Positions 29,275-42,206 of a DNA stretch of 64,000 nucleotides are shown one piece after another. Every line of letters starts with the position of its first letter. The stretch's first letter is position 1. This DNA comes from Yersinia alsatica (GTDB taxonomy: Bacteria; Pseudomonadota; Gammaproteobacteria; Enterobacterales; Enterobacteriaceae), in the NCBI RefSeq assembly GCF_902170305.1, contig NZ_CABHWW010000015.1:62001-126000 (forward strand), in the 5' to 3' direction. Under the pieces are notes generated by a model. The model ran no database searches, was not told the origin of the DNA, and worked only from the letters and a program-made list of their open reading frames with translations. Position numbers and translations under genes: made by a program.

Positions 29275-30216
29275 ATGTTAGACAAAATTATTCGAATTGC
29301 TACGCGACAAAGCCCGCTCGCCTTATGGCAAGCACATTATGTTCAAGATTTATTGCAAGCCAATCACCCCGGCTTGCAAGTTGAATTGGTCCCGATGGTA
29401 ACTCGTGGGGATATCATTCTGGACACGCCACTGGCAAAAGTTGGCGGTAAAGGCTTGTTCGTCAAAGAGTTAGAACTGGCATTATTGGAAGGTCGGGCGG
29501 ATATTGCCGTGCACTCTATGAAAGATGTGCCCATTGCCTTCCCTGAGGGGCTGGGCTTGGTCACTATTTGTGAACGTGATGATCCACGCGATGCTTTCGT
29601 CTCGACAAATTATGCGCATTTGGACGACCTGCCCGCGGGTAGCATTGTCGGCACCTCGAGTCTGCGCCGCCAGTGTCAATTGCGTGAACGCCGTCCGGAT
29701 CTGATTATTCGCGATCTGCGAGGTAACGTCGGCACTCGTCTTGCTAAACTGGATAATGGTGATTATCACGCGATTATTCTGGCTGTCGCAGGCCTCAAGC
29801 GCCTCGGTCTGGAAACTCGTATTCGCTCTGCAATGCCCGCCGAAGAGTCGCTGCCGGCGGTTGGTCAAGGTGCGGTCGGTATTGAATGCCGCCTGGATGA
29901 TGATTTTACACGCCAGCTGCTGGTGCCATTGAATCACCGCGAAACTGAATTACGGGTTTGTGCCGAGCGGGCGATGAATACTCGTCTTGAAGGCGGTTGT
30001 CAGGTGCCAATTGGCAGTTATGCTGAGTTGGAAGGCGATATATTGTGGCTTCGCGCACTGGTGGGAGCACCCGACGGCAGTGAAATTATTCGTGGCGAAC
30101 GCCGAGGCCCGGCTGAAAATGCAGAGCAAATGGGTATTGAACTGGCCGATGAGCTGCTATCTCGGGGCGCGCGGGAAATACTAGCTGAAGTTTATCAGGA
30201 TAATGCGCCGCTATGA
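29275..30216 (+). CDS. hemC: Porphobilinogen deaminase (hydroxymethylbilane synthase)
   Basis: HemC joins four porphobilinogen units into hydroxymethylbilane. The 313-residue protein opens [20 protein letters not shown]. It has [26 protein letters not shown] for substrate binding, and Cys242 in [10 protein letters not shown], which holds the dipyrromethane cofactor. It is the first gene of hemCDXY and its stop overlaps the hemD start (ATGA). Confidence 0.97.
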   Translation: MLDKIIRIATRQSPLALWQAHYVQDLLQANHPGLQVELVPMVTRGDIILDTPLAKVGGKGLFVKELELALLEGRADIAVHSMKDVPIAFPEGLGLVTICERDDPRDAFVSTNYAHLDDLPAGSIVGTSSLRRQCQLRERRPDLIIRDLRGNVGTRLAKLDNGDYHAIILAVAGLKRLGLETRIRSAMPAEESLPAVGQGAVGIECRLDDDFTRQLLVPLNHRETELRVCAERAMNTRLEGGCQVPIGSYAELEGDILWLRALVGAPDGSEIIRGERRGPAENAEQMGIELADELLSRGAREILAEVYQDNAPL

Positions 30217-30962
30217 CGATTCTGGTCACCCGCCCATCCCCTTCCGGAGAGCAGTTAGTCAGCCGCCTGCGTGCGCTGGGCCGGGTTGCCTATCATGCGC
30301 CATTGATTGATTTCTCACCCGGTGATGACCTACCCAAATTACCGGCATTACTGCAAGAAATGCAGGCTGGCGACTTGGTTTTTGCCCTATCACAGAATGC
30401 CATCCGCTATGCTAACCCGCTGTTAAAAAGAAATAACCTGTCATGGCCCGCGCGGTTATCTTATTATGCTATTGGACGTAACACTGCATTAGCACTACAT
30501 ACGGCCAGCCGCTTGCACGTCACTTTCCCACCAACGGGAGAGACCAGCGAGATGCTGCTGTCATTGCCCGACCTGCAAAAACTGTCCGGTAAAAAGGCAC
30601 TGTTATTGCGCGGGAATGGTGGGCGCGAGCTACTGGGTGAAAGCTTGGCTGAACGGGGAGCAACCGTCACTTTTTGTGAATGTTATCAGCGCAGCCCGAT
30701 CTTTTATGATGGCAGTGAACAGAGTGCGCACTGGCAACGCTCCGGCGTCGATATTCTGGTGGTAACCAGCGGCGAAATGTTGCAACAGATCTATACTTTA
30801 GTTCCTGATTATTATCGTTCTTCCTGGTTGCTACGCTGCCGCTTGGTGGTAGTGAGTGATCGCTTGGCTGCCTTAGCGGCCCAAATGGGCTGGAGTGATA
30901 TCCGGGTAGCAGAGAATGCTGATAATGACGCGCTGATCCGCGCGCTACAAGAATTTCAATAA
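30213..30962 (+). CDS. hemD: Uroporphyrinogen-III synthase
   Basis: HemD cyclises hydroxymethylbilane with D-ring inversion to uroporphyrinogen III. The 249-residue protein opens [20 protein letters not shown]. It shows the family features [27 protein letters not shown] and [13 protein letters not shown]. It overlaps hemC by four bases, so the two are translationally coupled. Confidence 0.95.
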   Translation: MTILVTRPSPSGEQLVSRLRALGRVAYHAPLIDFSPGDDLPKLPALLQEMQAGDLVFALSQNAIRYANPLLKRNNLSWPARLSYYAIGRNTALALHTASRLHVTFPPTGETSEMLLSLPDLQKLSGKKALLLRGNGGRELLGESLAERGATVTFCECYQRSPIFYDGSEQSAHWQRSGVDILVVTSGEMLQQIYTLVPDYYRSSWLLRCRLVVVSDRLAALAAQMGWSDIRVAENADNDALIRALQEFQ

Positions 30963-30991
30963 ACCTGAAACCTGACTATGGGATGCCCAAT

Positions 30992-32116
30992 ATGACGGAA
31001 CAAAATACCCCATCCGCACCAGTGGAAGAGACAACCACCGCGGCTGAGAGGCACCAACAGCCAGCACCAGAAGTCCGCCGGGAGAAACGAACCGGCCCCA
31101 TTCTGGGTGCCATTGCTATTGCACTGGCCATCGCGCTAGGTGCCGGGCTTTATTATCACGGACACCAACAGGCTCAGTTACAAGATGCCGCAACGCTCGC
31201 GTTGCAAGAACAGTTGGCGGAACTTAAACAGAGCCAATTGCAAGAAAAGCAGCAGCTTGAGTCATTGTTGCAACAGCAGGGTAAAGCGCTGGAAGCCGCC
31301 GATCGCCAACAGACTTCGCTGATCCGCCAACTTAATGAGTTGCAGGAGAAAGTCGCCACGATTTCAGGTAGCGATGCTAAAACCTGGCTGCTGGCACAAG
31401 CTGATTTTCTGGTAAAAATGGCCGGGCGCAAACTGTGGAGTGATCAAGACGTCACCACCGCAGCGACCTTACTGAAAAGTGCTGATGCCAGTTTGGCAGA
31501 CATGAATGACCCAAGCCTTATCGAGGTTCGCCGAGCATTGACCGAGGATATCAGTGCCCTTTCTGCGGTCAGTCAGGTCGATTTTGACGGCATCATCCTC
31601 AAACTTAACCAGTTATCGAATCAGGTGGATAACCTACGCCTGGCAGATAACAACATTGATGATTCACCCATGGATGCCAATAGCGACGAATTATCCAGCT
31701 CGCTATCTGAATGGCGTCAGAATCTAGCCAAAAGCTGGCACAGCTTTATAGCTGACTTTATTACTATTCGCCGCCGTGATAGTAGCGCGGAGCCGCTGTT
31801 GGCACCGAATCAGGACGTTTATTTGCGGGAAAATATTCGCTCCCGCCTGCTGGTTGCAGCACAAGCGGTGCCCCGCCACCAAGATGAAGTGTATAAACAG
31901 TCGCTGGAGACCATCTCCACCTGGATTCGCGCTTATTTTGATGTAAACGACCCGAGTACCAAGGCTTTCCTGGATGAACTGGAGAGTCTAAGTCAGCAAT
32001 CAATCTCAATGGACGTGCCTGATCAATTGAAGAGCCAGCCAATGCTGGAAAAATTGATGCAAACCCGGGTCCGTAACTTACTGGCACAAGCGCCAGTTGC
32101 TGCTCAGGGGGAATAA
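30992..32116 (+). CDS. hemX: HemX membrane protein of the hem operon
   Basis: A 374-residue inner-membrane protein: a Pro/Glu-rich cytoplasmic N-terminus, one membrane helix ([20 protein letters not shown], near residues 32-51), then a Gln-rich coiled coil (about 55-125) and a periplasmic domain. HemX lacks methyltransferase motifs, so its old label as uroporphyrinogen methylase is doubtful; its role in haem synthesis is unsettled. An ATG at 30983 is in frame, but 30992 gives the family start MTEQ. It sits between hemD and hemY with tight spacing. Confidence 0.88.
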   Translation: MTEQNTPSAPVEETTTAAERHQQPAPEVRREKRTGPILGAIAIALAIALGAGLYYHGHQQAQLQDAATLALQEQLAELKQSQLQEKQQLESLLQQQGKALEAADRQQTSLIRQLNELQEKVATISGSDAKTWLLAQADFLVKMAGRKLWSDQDVTTAATLLKSADASLADMNDPSLIEVRRALTEDISALSAVSQVDFDGIILKLNQLSNQVDNLRLADNNIDDSPMDANSDELSSSLSEWRQNLAKSWHSFIADFITIRRRDSSAEPLLAPNQDVYLRENIRSRLLVAAQAVPRHQDEVYKQSLETISTWIRAYFDVNDPSTKAFLDELESLSQQSISMDVPDQLKSQPMLEKLMQTRVRNLLAQAPVAAQGE

Positions 32117-32118
32117 GT

Positions 32119-33318
32119 ATGCTGCGAGTGTTACTGTTATTCCTCATTCTGACCGCCGGAATAGTGCTGGGTCCAATGCTCGCCGGGCATCAGGGCTATG
32201 TGCTGATCCAAACCGACAACTATAACGTTGAAACTAGTGTGACCGGCTTGGTCATCATGCTGATATTGGTATTGGTAGCCTTCCTGATCATTGAATGGAT
32301 ACTGCGCCGTATTTTCCGTACCGGTGCGCGCACCCGAGGCTGGTTTATGGGCCGCAAACGTACCCGCGCCCGCAAGCAGACCAAAGCGGCATTGATTAAA
32401 CTGGCCGAAGGTGATTTCAAACAAGTTGAGAAGTTACTGACCCGCAATGCCGACCATGCTGAGCAGCCAATGGTGAACTACTTACTGGCGGCTGAAGCCG
32501 CTCAGCAACGTGGTGATGAATTCCGCACTAATCAATATCTCGAGCGCGCGGCAGAAGTCGCCGATACTGAGCAGTTGCCAGTGGATATTACCCGAGTGCG
32601 AATTCAACTGGCGCAAGGGCATGTCCACGCGGCACGCCACGGTGTTGACCGTCTATTAGATCAGGCACCGCGCCATCCTGAAGTGCTGCGTCTGGCCGAA
32701 CTTGCTTACTTGCGTTCTGGAGCTTACAGCTCACTGTTGGAAATTCTACCGGCAATGGGCAAGGTTCAGGTACATACCCCGGATGAGATTGCCGCCCTGG
32801 AGCAGCAAGCCTATATCGGCATTATGAATCAGTGTATGGCGGAAGAAGGCAGTGATGGCCTGAAACGTTGGTGGAAAGATCAAAGCCGTAAAGTACGCAA
32901 TGAGATCCCGCTGCAAGTCGCGTTGGCTGAGCATTTGATTGAATGTGATGATCACGATGTCGCCCAGCAGATCATTCTGGACAGTCTGAAACGCCAGTAT
33001 GATGAGCGCTTGGTGCTGCTGATCCCGCGTCTCCAGTCTGGTAATCCAGATCCGTTAGAGAAATCATTGCGCCAGCAAATCAAACAGCATGGTGCAACAC
33101 CGCTGCTCAACAGTACCTTGGGGCAGTTGATGCTCAAACACGGTGAATGGGAGAAAGCCTGTGAAGCCTTCAAAGCTGCGCTTGCACAGCGCCCAGACGG
33201 GTATGATTATGCATGGCTGGCAGATGCCTTGGATAAACTGCACCGCCCTGAGGATGCCGCACAGGCTCGCCGTGAAGGGTTACTGCTGACACTGAAGCAA
33301 AATGGCGAATCTCTTTGA
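32119..33318 (+). CDS. hemY: HemY, TPR membrane protein of the hem operon
   Basis: A 399-residue inner-membrane protein with two N-terminal hydrophobic segments (residues about 1-20 and 40-62), a basic stretch (GRKRTRARKQTKAA), then tetratricopeptide-like helices including LMLKHGEWEKACEAFKAALA. It is not related to protoporphyrinogen oxidase HemY of Gram-positives. It starts two bases after the hemX stop. A terminator hairpin follows at 33397-33419. Confidence 0.92.
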   Translation: MLRVLLLFLILTAGIVLGPMLAGHQGYVLIQTDNYNVETSVTGLVIMLILVLVAFLIIEWILRRIFRTGARTRGWFMGRKRTRARKQTKAALIKLAEGDFKQVEKLLTRNADHAEQPMVNYLLAAEAAQQRGDEFRTNQYLERAAEVADTEQLPVDITRVRIQLAQGHVHAARHGVDRLLDQAPRHPEVLRLAELAYLRSGAYSSLLEILPAMGKVQVHTPDEIAALEQQAYIGIMNQCMAEEGSDGLKRWWKDQSRKVRNEIPLQVALAEHLIECDDHDVAQQIILDSLKRQYDERLVLLIPRLQSGNPDPLEKSLRQQIKQHGATPLLNSTLGQLMLKHGEWEKACEAFKAALAQRPDGYDYAWLADALDKLHRPEDAAQARREGLLLTLKQNGESL

Positions 33319-33396
33319 TTGCTAACCCGCGGTGAGCCAAGGAGTGACCGCACCTAAGGGCACGTTTCTCCTTGGTTCAACTTAAACTGCAATATA

Positions 33397-33419
33397 AAGG
33401 CTCCTTCGGGGGCCTTTAT
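33397..33419 (+). terminator. Terminator of the hemCDXY operon
   Basis: Hairpin AAAGGCTCC / GGGGCCTTT with a TTCG loop, about 80 bases after the hemY stop. The trailing T-run is short. Confidence 0.75.
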
Positions 33420-33435
33420 GTTATTTACTTTTTGC

Positions 33436-33660
33436 AAAAAAAAACGCTTGCCGATATGGGCAAGCGTCTAAAATTTTCAGGTCTACAGACAACAATGTCG
33501 GTGCCTCACTCAACGTTATGCCCGGTATGTGATGAAGATATTCAACATCGTTTACATGGACAATAGGCACCCTAAAATCGGCTCTGCATCATCCCCGGGT
33601 TTATGAAGCACAATTGGTTATAAAAACCAGGCTGTCATAATAAGTGGGATGAGCATCTAC
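33436..33660 (-). ncRNA. glmZ: Small regulatory RNA GlmZ
   Basis: On the minus strand the sequence starts GTAGATGCTCAT, the GlmZ 5' end. It carries the conserved ACGTTGAGTGAGGCACC and TTGTTGTCTGTAGACCTG segments near the 3' end. It closes with the hairpin ACGCTTGCC / GGCAAGCGT and a run of T's. In E. coli GlmZ, with Hfq, base-pairs with glmS mRNA to activate glucosamine-6-phosphate synthase; RapZ and RNase E process it, and the decoy GlmY protects it. The location next to hemY is the same. A sigma-54 promoter and GlrR-like sites lie upstream. Confidence 0.92.
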
Positions 33661-33671
33661 ATAATAGATAT

Positions 33672-33687
33672 TGCACTTAGCGTGCCA
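33672..33687 (-). promoter_or_regulatory. Sigma-54 promoter of glmZ
   Basis: On the minus strand TGGCACGCTAAGTGCA fits the -24/-12 pattern TGGCAC-N5-TTGCA with one change, and ends 12 bases before the GlmZ 5' end. Enterobacterial glmZ genes are known to use sigma-54 with GlrR. Confidence 0.8.
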
Positions 33688-33830
33688 AATCGCATCTTAC
33701 ACAGGAGTTTCACTCAACTAAACATCAACAGACTTTTAATTGGCTGATAAATAATAATTTTATTTTTACTTTTCCCCACCACCCTAGGCACCTCACCTGC
33801 GGTACTAAGACATCGACATCTAGAGTGATC

Positions 33831-33943
33831 TGTCGCTACAAAACGACGTTATAACTGACCGATTATTTTCTTAATATTTATCAGTTGGTTATATGTCACC
33901 TATCAGAGACAAAGTATTCATCCTTTGTCGCAAAAAGCCAACA
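33831..33943. promoter_or_regulatory. GlrR activator sites upstream of glmZ
   Basis: Three matches to TGTC-N10-GACA occur. TGTCACCTATCAGAGACA at 33894-33911 is perfect; 33831-33848 (ending GACG) and 33926-33943 (ending AACA) each have one mismatch. A fit to the IHF consensus (TATCAGTTGGTTA, 33879-33891) lies between them. Confidence 0.65.
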
Positions 33944-34133
33944 CCCACACTTTGGCCCAATAAACCGCAGCTTTGCTCATGCCATCAGGCCAATTTGATC
34001 AAAGGGTGCCAATATGGCTTGCGGCTGTCAGGATTTTGGGTTGGCAAGAGATTGCGGATAGACGTTCACAAGAATAGAAGCCCCAACAGGCATACCGCGT
34101 AAATCACGGTGATGGAGACAAAATGCAGACGAA

Positions 34134-34158
34134 AAAAAACCCCGCATTGCGGGGTTTC
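34134..34158 (-). terminator. Terminator of the tRNA operon
   Basis: On the minus strand the hairpin ACCCCGC / GCGGGGT is followed by a run of T's, ten bases after the end of tRNA-Pro. Confidence 0.9.
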
Positions 34159-34167
34159 TTCTGAAAT

Positions 34168-34244
34168 TGGTCGGCGAGAGAGGATTCGAACCTCCGACCC
34201 ACTGGTCCCAAACCAGTTGCGCTACCAAGCTGCGCTACTCGCCG
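34168..34244 (-). tRNA. proM: tRNA-Pro (anticodon TGG)
   Basis: 77-base cloverleaf with encoded CCA. It begins CGGCGAGTAGCGCAGCTTGG and has anticodon TGG within CTGGTTTGGGACCAG. Last of four tRNAs transcribed from 34645 leftwards. Confidence 0.97.
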
Positions 34245-34319
34245 ATTTCTTACTGTTCACTCTACATGGTCTCTCGACCTATGTCCATGTAAATCTTAAT
34301 AAAATCTACATGTTTTGTG

Positions 34320-34406
34320 TGGTGCGAAGGGAGGGACTTGAACCCTCACGTCCGTAAGGACACTAACACCTGAAGCTAGCGCGTCTACCAATTCCGCCAC
34401 CATCGC
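34320..34406 (-). tRNA. leuT: tRNA-Leu (anticodon CAG)
   Basis: 87-base class II tRNA with encoded CCA. The anticodon loop is GCTTCAGGTGT (CAG) and the long variable arm is GTCCTTACGGAC. Confidence 0.97.
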
Positions 34407-34422
34407 ATGTTCCACAAAAATT

Positions 34423-34498
34423 TGGGGTGGCTAATGGGACTCGAACCCACGACAACTGGAATCACAATCCAGGGCTCTACCAACTGAGCTATAGCCAC
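34423..34498 (-). tRNA. hisR: tRNA-His (anticodon GTG)
   Basis: 76-base cloverleaf with encoded CCA; it begins GTGGCTATAGCTCAGTTGG and has anticodon loop GATTGTGATTC (GTG). Confidence 0.97.
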
Positions 34499-34568
34499 CA
34501 TCACTTCATACAGCTTACTTCGTCCTACGCGGCAATCTTACCACCGCAGCTCTTGCACACAAAATTAA

Positions 34569-34645
<77 letters not shown>

Positions 34646-34666
34646 TTAGCGCCGTTGCGGGTGGGG

Positions 34667-34695
34667 ATACTACGGTTTTAATGCTTGGCTGTCTA
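34667..34695 (-). promoter_or_regulatory. Promoter of the argX-hisR-leuT-proM operon
   Basis: Minus-strand TAGACA is followed after 17 bases by TAGTAT, then a GC-rich discriminator (CCCCACCCGC), typical of stringently controlled stable-RNA promoters. Confidence 0.65.
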
Positions 34696-34793
34696 GTGCT
34701 TTTTTAGAAGAAATGATGCGTTTGCTTACGCTTTGCTCACTCTGCCACAAAAGTCAGCTATTACTAGCCCCCACTCCGCCTTGTTCGCTGGTT

Positions 34794-36185
34794 TTATAGC
34801 CGTTTTGCTTCGAGCGGAGCCTTTTTATGCATTCCCAGCGCAAAATAGCATGCCGTCACCAATCCAAGGAAAATAATCCCGACTAATAAAGATAAGCGGG
34901 TATCCGGGTTAATCCCCATGCCGACCAAGACACAAATCAGGAAAGCGATAGTGAGGTAGTTTACATACGGGAACATGATGGATTTAAACGGATGCTGCTT
35001 CAAGGCCTCTTTATGTGCCTGACGAAAACGCAGCTGGCTCACCAACACCACAAACCACGGTACCATGCCCGGTAATACGCTGGCACTGTAAACGTAAACA
35101 AACACCTGCTGTGGATTAGGAATAATGTAATTGAGGCTAGACCCCACCAACAGGCAGATGATCGTAACGGCAATACAATAAACCGGAACACCACTGGCCG
35201 ACAGTTTTGTCAGGCAAGCGGGTAGCTGGCGATTCTTCGCCAAGGCATACAGCATGCGCCCACCGCTATACATACCGCTATTACACCCCGACAGGGCGGC
35301 GGTAAGTACCACAAAGTTGATAATCCCTGCGGCTGAAACTATCCCGATCTTGGCAAAGGTCAGGACAAACGGGCTGCCTGTGGTCCCAATACCGTCCCAC
35401 GGGAAGATAGTGACGATGACAAAAATGGCCCCGACATAGAAAATCAGGATACGCCAGAGAATATTATTGATGGCGCGCTTCAATGTCACTTTAGGATTCC
35501 GGGCTTCACCTGCAGTAATCCCCACCAGCTCCACCCCTTGATAAGACGCCACCACAATACACAGCGCAAACATGAAGCCTTTCCAGCCCCCAGCAAAGAA
35601 GCCGCCATGAGCCGTCAGGTTATCAAAACCAATAGCTTGACCATGATTACCAAAGCCAAAGAAGATTACCCCCAGCCCCACCAGAATCATCACAATGATG
35701 GTTGTCACTTTGATCATCGCAAACCAGAACTCCAGCTCGCCATACAATCTGACTGCGGCCAGGTTAGCCAGCGCCACGACGGCGACCCCGGCAATGGCGG
35801 GTAACCACTGCGGTATCTCTGGAAACCAGAACTGGACATATACCCCAATAGCGGTGATTTCAGAGATTCCCACGGCTATCCACATAAACCAATAGCCCCA
35901 AGCGGTCAGATAGCCGAAATAGGGACTGAGATACTTATGTGCATACACGGCGAAAGAGCCCGCAACTGGCTCCAGATACAGCATTTCACCCATTGAGCGC
36001 ATAATGAAGAACACAAACAAACCGGCAATAATATAAGCCAGTAATACTGACGGCCCAGCCCACTTCAATGTACTGGCAGAGCCCATAAACAACCCGACAC
36101 CAATAGTTCCACCCAATGCTATTAGTTCGATATGCCGGGCTTCCAGCCCTCGGTGTAATCCTTTTTTCTCTTCGTTATCTGCCAT
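34794..36185 (-). CDS. thrP: Threonine/serine:H+ symporter ThrP (YifK)
   Basis: A 463-residue amino acid-polyamine-organocation permease with about twelve membrane segments. It opens with [20 protein letters not shown], the substrate-binding first helix, and has the family segments [20 protein letters not shown] and [20 protein letters not shown]. The E. coli orthologue YifK imports threonine and serine and occupies the same place between the tRNA operon and wecG. It is on the same strand as the antigen locus but separated from wecG by 365 bases. Confidence 0.9.
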   Translation of the reverse strand: MADNEEKKGLHRGLEARHIELIALGGTIGVGLFMGSASTLKWAGPSVLLAYIIAGLFVFFIMRSMGEMLYLEPVAGSFAVYAHKYLSPYFGYLTAWGYWFMWIAVGISEITAIGVYVQFWFPEIPQWLPAIAGVAVVALANLAAVRLYGELEFWFAMIKVTTIIVMILVGLGVIFFGFGNHGQAIGFDNLTAHGGFFAGGWKGFMFALCIVVASYQGVELVGITAGEARNPKVTLKRAINNILWRILIFYVGAIFVIVTIFPWDGIGTTGSPFVLTFAKIGIVSAAGIINFVVLTAALSGCNSGMYSGGRMLYALAKNRQLPACLTKLSASGVPVYCIAVTIICLLVGSSLNYIIPNPQQVFVYVYSASVLPGMVPWFVVLVSQLRFRQAHKEALKQHPFKSIMFPYVNYLTIAFLICVLVGMGINPDTRLSLLVGIIFLGLVTACYFALGMHKKAPLEAKRL

Positions 36186-36550
36186 ATATCCTCTGTAAAC
36201 TTACTGGTGTGTGTCCGTTCCGGATTCCCGGTTGTTTTTATTAATAGAATGCCGCGATGCAAAAAAGCCGAATTAAGGTATCCAGCCTAATAATTAATAC
36301 ATTAGCGATTGCAGGCTAAAGCATAGGGAAACAGCTCATAATAAAAAGCAATAATGTCCATAAAACCCTAGCCGGCGCGTATCGTTCCGTATCTGAGCTA
36401 GATTAGCAAACAAGAAACTAAAACTTTATGGAATAAAAATATAAAAATTGATTCCAAAATGGAATTAAGACGGGTTGGTATTGATCGAGGAAATAGCTAG
36501 AGGAAGTTTTATAACAGCAGGGCCAGAGTGGCCCTGCTGTGGGCACATTA
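36186..36550. other. Intergenic region thrP to wecG
   Basis: A 365-base A+T-rich region. It should carry the thrP promoter (minus strand), though none was picked with confidence. The hairpin at 36515-36539 closes the wec operon. No ORF is supported. Confidence 0.6.
36515..36539 (-). terminator. Terminator of the enterobacterial common antigen operon
   Basis: Perfect 11-bp stem CAGCAGGGCCA / TGGCCCTGCTG with a 3-base loop, 11 bases downstream of the wecG stop. The T-run after it on the minus strand is interrupted (TTATAAAACTT). Confidence 0.75.
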
Positions 36551-37327
36551 TTACAGACGACCGCTGTAATAATAGCCAACAAACTTGAGCAGTTTGAACT
36601 GACGGCGAATGCGGCTTGGCTGAGCCAGCAGGCGATAAAGCCACTCCAGCCCCAGATTCTGCCATACCTTAGGTGCACGTTTAACATGGCCGGTAAAGAC
36701 GTCGTAAGTACCGCCTACGCCCATATACAGCGCATTCGGGTGTATTTTACGGCAGTCACGCATAAACATTTCCTGCTTAGGCGACCCCATGGCCACAGTG
36801 ACTATCGCCGCCCCACTGGCCGCGATCCGAGCAAACAGAGCGTCACGTTGCTCGGGAGTAAAATAACCGTCCTGACTTCCCACCAGATTGACATTCCATT
36901 GCGCGCGCAGTTTAGCTTCGGTTTCTGCCAGAACGTCAGGTTTGCCACCGACTAAAAATACCGGCGTCCCTTGCTGGCCCGCGCGCTGCATCAGAGCTTC
37001 CCATAAGTCAGCTCCCGCAACCCTTGAGAGCTTCGCCTGCGGGTATTTACGCCGAATAGCTCGCACCATACTGATACCATCGGCATACAGATATTCCGCC
37101 TCACAGATCAGTTCACGCAGCGCGGCATCATCTTCAGCTTTCAGCAGCTTTTCTGCATTCATTGCCACCAATGTACCGGTCTTCACCGGACCACTGCTCA
37201 GCAGATGATCCAGCGTCTGGGCCATGTCTCGAAAACCCCAGATGTCGAAGCCACGGACATTATATTTAGCAATGTCGGTTTCTTTAGCAATCTCAGTCTC
37301 TTTTGGAGTAGCAGTATTCGGTTCCAT
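36551..37327 (-). CDS. wecG: UDP-ManNAcA transferase (lipid II synthesis) of common antigen
   Basis: WecG adds N-acetylmannosaminuronic acid to undecaprenyl-PP-GlcNAc (lipid I) to make lipid II. It belongs to the WecG/TagA/CpsF glycosyltransferase family (GT26), 258 residues. The conserved stretches are [50 protein letters not shown] and [19 protein letters not shown]. It is the last gene of the antigen operon, eight bases after wzyE. Confidence 0.96.
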   Translation of the reverse strand: MEPNTATPKETEIAKETDIAKYNVRGFDIWGFRDMAQTLDHLLSSGPVKTGTLVAMNAEKLLKAEDDAALRELICEAEYLYADGISMVRAIRRKYPQAKLSRVAGADLWEALMQRAGQQGTPVFLVGGKPDVLAETEAKLRAQWNVNLVGSQDGYFTPEQRDALFARIAASGAAIVTVAMGSPKQEMFMRDCRKIHPNALYMGVGGTYDVFTGHVKRAPKVWQNLGLEWLYRLLAQPSRIRRQFKLLKFVGYYYSGRL

Positions 37328-37335
37328 TACGATCC

Positions 37336-39800
<2,465 letters not shown>

Positions 39801-39816
39801 CTACTGTAAAGAGTGT

Positions 39817-41073
39817 TTACGGTGATGAATGTCTACGATACATAAGGAATACGCAGCTACAGAGTGCGAAATAAACGATATAAGTCGCCATATAGGCCTG
39901 TGCCGCGCCCAAGGAGCCATTCATTGGGATTAACCAATGGGCAAACCCAGTCAACAGTAAGAACTGGCTTACTTCCGTCAAAATATAAAAACGCAAAGAG
40001 GCTTTGGCGATAACCAAATAGCCGAATACATACGACCCGACTTTCAACACATCGCCCACTAACTGCCAGGCGAAGAGGTCACGCATTGCGGTGAACTGGT
40101 GAGAAAACAGCAGCCAGATCGCAAAGTCACGTAACAGCCAAACCATCAAGCTGGCGGTTGCCACTGCTGGCAAGACGAACTTCAATGAGCGCAGGATTTC
40201 ACGAGAAATCGCCGCTTTATCTTTGAGTCTCGACAGCGTAGGGAGCAAATAGACGGTAAATGACGCTGTGATAAATTGTAGATAAGCATCTGAAATACTG
40301 CTCACCCCTTGCCAAATCCCGACGGCATCCCAGCCATAGCGGTCAGCCAGTAAGTTACGCATCATCACATACGCAACCGGCAAGGTCACCGACGTAATCA
40401 GCGCCATAATGGTAAACTTACCCAAATGGCTCGCCAAGGCTTTATCCCAGCTAAGTTTAAGATAACTTAAGGGAATAGTCTTGCGACGAATGAGCATTAT
40501 TCCCGCAGGGATAACCACCAGCGCAGGAACCAATGCCAACCCTACCAAGGCACCAGGATAGCCCCCAATCTGGAAGCAGATATAATACGCCACCACACCA
40601 ATCAGGCTGCCGCCGATCACCGCCAGCGCATTCCCCATGGCATCGCGATAACCTTTAAGGATGGCCAGAAACAGGTTGGCGTAAGCAATGCCCATCTGAA
40701 TAAGTGCGACAGCCCGCACCACATTCTGGTAATCACTGTGACCAAATAGCGCCATGCTGACGGGCTTGGCCGCCAACAGGAAAATCAATGCCAGCAAAGT
40801 AGAGAACCCCAGCACTATCGCTGATGACGTCCCCAACACGGCCCGCAGACGTTCAGGTTGCTGATGATATTCAGCAACATACTTAGTAATACCGTTAAAG
40901 ATACCTGCGCCAGAGAGCACGCCTAATACCGTAATTAGCTGGCGGAAGTTACCCGCCTGCCCAACACCACTGGGGCCAAAGGTCACCGCCAGCAGTTTAA
41001 CCACTAACAACCCTACGCCGATCTTAATCAGCGTAGAGCCAGCAGTCCAAATCGATGCTTTTGCCAGAGACAT
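39817..41073 (-). CDS. wzxE: Lipid III flippase WzxE
   Basis: WzxE moves undecaprenyl-PP-trisaccharide across the inner membrane. It is a polysaccharide-exporter (MATE-like) protein with about twelve membrane segments, starting MSLAKASIWTAGSTLIKIGV. ATG at 41073 is one base after the wecE stop and gives 418 residues; the longer frame to 41124 lies inside wecE and is rejected. Confidence 0.95.
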   Translation of the reverse strand: MSLAKASIWTAGSTLIKIGVGLLVVKLLAVTFGPSGVGQAGNFRQLITVLGVLSGAGIFNGITKYVAEYHQQPERLRAVLGTSSAIVLGFSTLLALIFLLAAKPVSMALFGHSDYQNVVRAVALIQMGIAYANLFLAILKGYRDAMGNALAVIGGSLIGVVAYYICFQIGGYPGALVGLALVPALVVIPAGIMLIRRKTIPLSYLKLSWDKALASHLGKFTIMALITSVTLPVAYVMMRNLLADRYGWDAVGIWQGVSSISDAYLQFITASFTVYLLPTLSRLKDKAAISREILRSLKFVLPAVATASLMVWLLRDFAIWLLFSHQFTAMRDLFAWQLVGDVLKVGSYVFGYLVIAKASLRFYILTEVSQFLLLTGFAHWLIPMNGSLGAAQAYMATYIVYFALCSCVFLMYRRHSSP

Positions 41074-41074
41074 A

Positions 41075-42205
41075 TCAGGCGAAGAAACTGAGAACAGTAT
41101 TAATGACCGTGCTCTGATTAACATCAGTCAGGTTATAGAAGATTGGCAAGCGAACCAGACGTTCACTTTCCTTAGTGGTAAAGCGGTCTTTGCCATCCAT
41201 GCGGCCAAACTCTTCACCTGCCGGGCAAGCATGTAGCGGAATGTAGTGGAATACCGCCATAATCTCAGCTTCTTTTAAATAGCTGATGAAAGCTGAACGC
41301 TCTTCGATATCACGCAGTTTGATATAAAACATGTGCGCATTTTGTGCCAGATTGCCAGGAATGACCGGCAAATCAATGCGACCAGCATCCGCCAAGGGTT
41401 TGAAAGCATCATAGTAAGTGTGCCACAGCGCCAGACGACGTTGGTTAATTTGCTCTGCTGCTTCTAACTGGCCCCACAGGTAAGCGGCCTGTAAATCAGA
41501 CATCAAATAGCTGGAACCAATATCACGCCAAGTATACTTATCTACCTGCCCGCGGAAGAACTGGCTACGGTTAGTCCCTTTCTCACGGATAATTTCTGCG
41601 CGATCAATCAATGACGGGTCATTAATAAGCGTCGCACCACCTTCGCCACCGGCGGTGTAGTTTTTGGTTTCATGGAAGCTGAAACAGCCAATATGGCCGA
41701 TAGTCCCCAACGCCTTGCCTTTGTAAGTCGACATCACGCCCTGAGCAGCATCTTCGACCACAAACAAATTATGTTTTTTCGCCAGCGCCATGATGGTATC
41801 CATTTCACAGGCAACACCCGCATAGTGGACTGGCACGATAACTCTGGTTTTGTCGGTAATCGCCGCTTCAATCTTAGTTTCATCGATATTCATGGTATCT
41901 GGACGGATATCAACAAACACCATTTTCGCCCCACGCAATACAAAGGCATTGGCGGTAGAGACGAAGGTGAAACTTGGCATGATCACTTCATCGCCAGGCT
42001 TGATATCCAGCAGCAACGCAGCCATTTCCAGTGACGCAGTGCAAGACGGGGTCAGTAACACTTTCGGGCAATCGAAATGTTTCTCCATCCACTGCTGACA
42101 GCGGCGGGTAAACCCACCATCGCCGCATAATTTGCCACTGGTGATTGCTGCCTGCATGTAACCCAGTTCAGTGCCGACTACCGGTGGAGCGTTAAATGGA
42201 ATCAT
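41075..42205 (-). CDS. wecE: dTDP-4-amino-4,6-dideoxygalactose transaminase
   Basis: WecE aminates dTDP-4-keto-6-deoxyglucose to dTDP-fucosamine with glutamate and PLP. It is a 376-residue DegT/DnrJ aminotransferase: MIPFNAPPVVGTELGYMQAA start, LTPSCTASLEMAALLLDI, EDAAQGVMSTYKGKALGT, and the PLP-binding lysine in FSFHETKNYTAGGEGG. The start at 42205 is one base after the wecD stop. The longer frame (to 42280) overlaps wecD and is not used. Confidence 0.96.
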   Translation of the reverse strand: MIPFNAPPVVGTELGYMQAAITSGKLCGDGGFTRRCQQWMEKHFDCPKVLLTPSCTASLEMAALLLDIKPGDEVIMPSFTFVSTANAFVLRGAKMVFVDIRPDTMNIDETKIEAAITDKTRVIVPVHYAGVACEMDTIMALAKKHNLFVVEDAAQGVMSTYKGKALGTIGHIGCFSFHETKNYTAGGEGGATLINDPSLIDRAEIIREKGTNRSQFFRGQVDKYTWRDIGSSYLMSDLQAAYLWGQLEAAEQINQRRLALWHTYYDAFKPLADAGRIDLPVIPGNLAQNAHMFYIKLRDIEERSAFISYLKEAEIMAVFHYIPLHACPAGEEFGRMDGKDRFTTKESERLVRLPIFYNLTDVNQSTVINTVLSFFA

Positions 42206-42206
42206 T

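Larger units (their letters stand above)
33319..34167. other. Intergenic region hemY to tRNA cluster
   Basis: About 850 bases without a protein gene. From left to right it holds the hemY terminator, glmZ, the sigma-54 promoter with its upstream activator sites, and the tRNA-operon terminator at 34134-34158. Bases 33944-34130 show no recognised element; a 69-codon frame at 33893-34102 covers the GlrR-site region and is rejected. Confidence 0.7.

Noticed and set aside
33893-34102. 69-codon frame upstream of glmZ
   Set aside because: It covers the predicted GlrR activator sites and has no ribosome-binding site or coding character.
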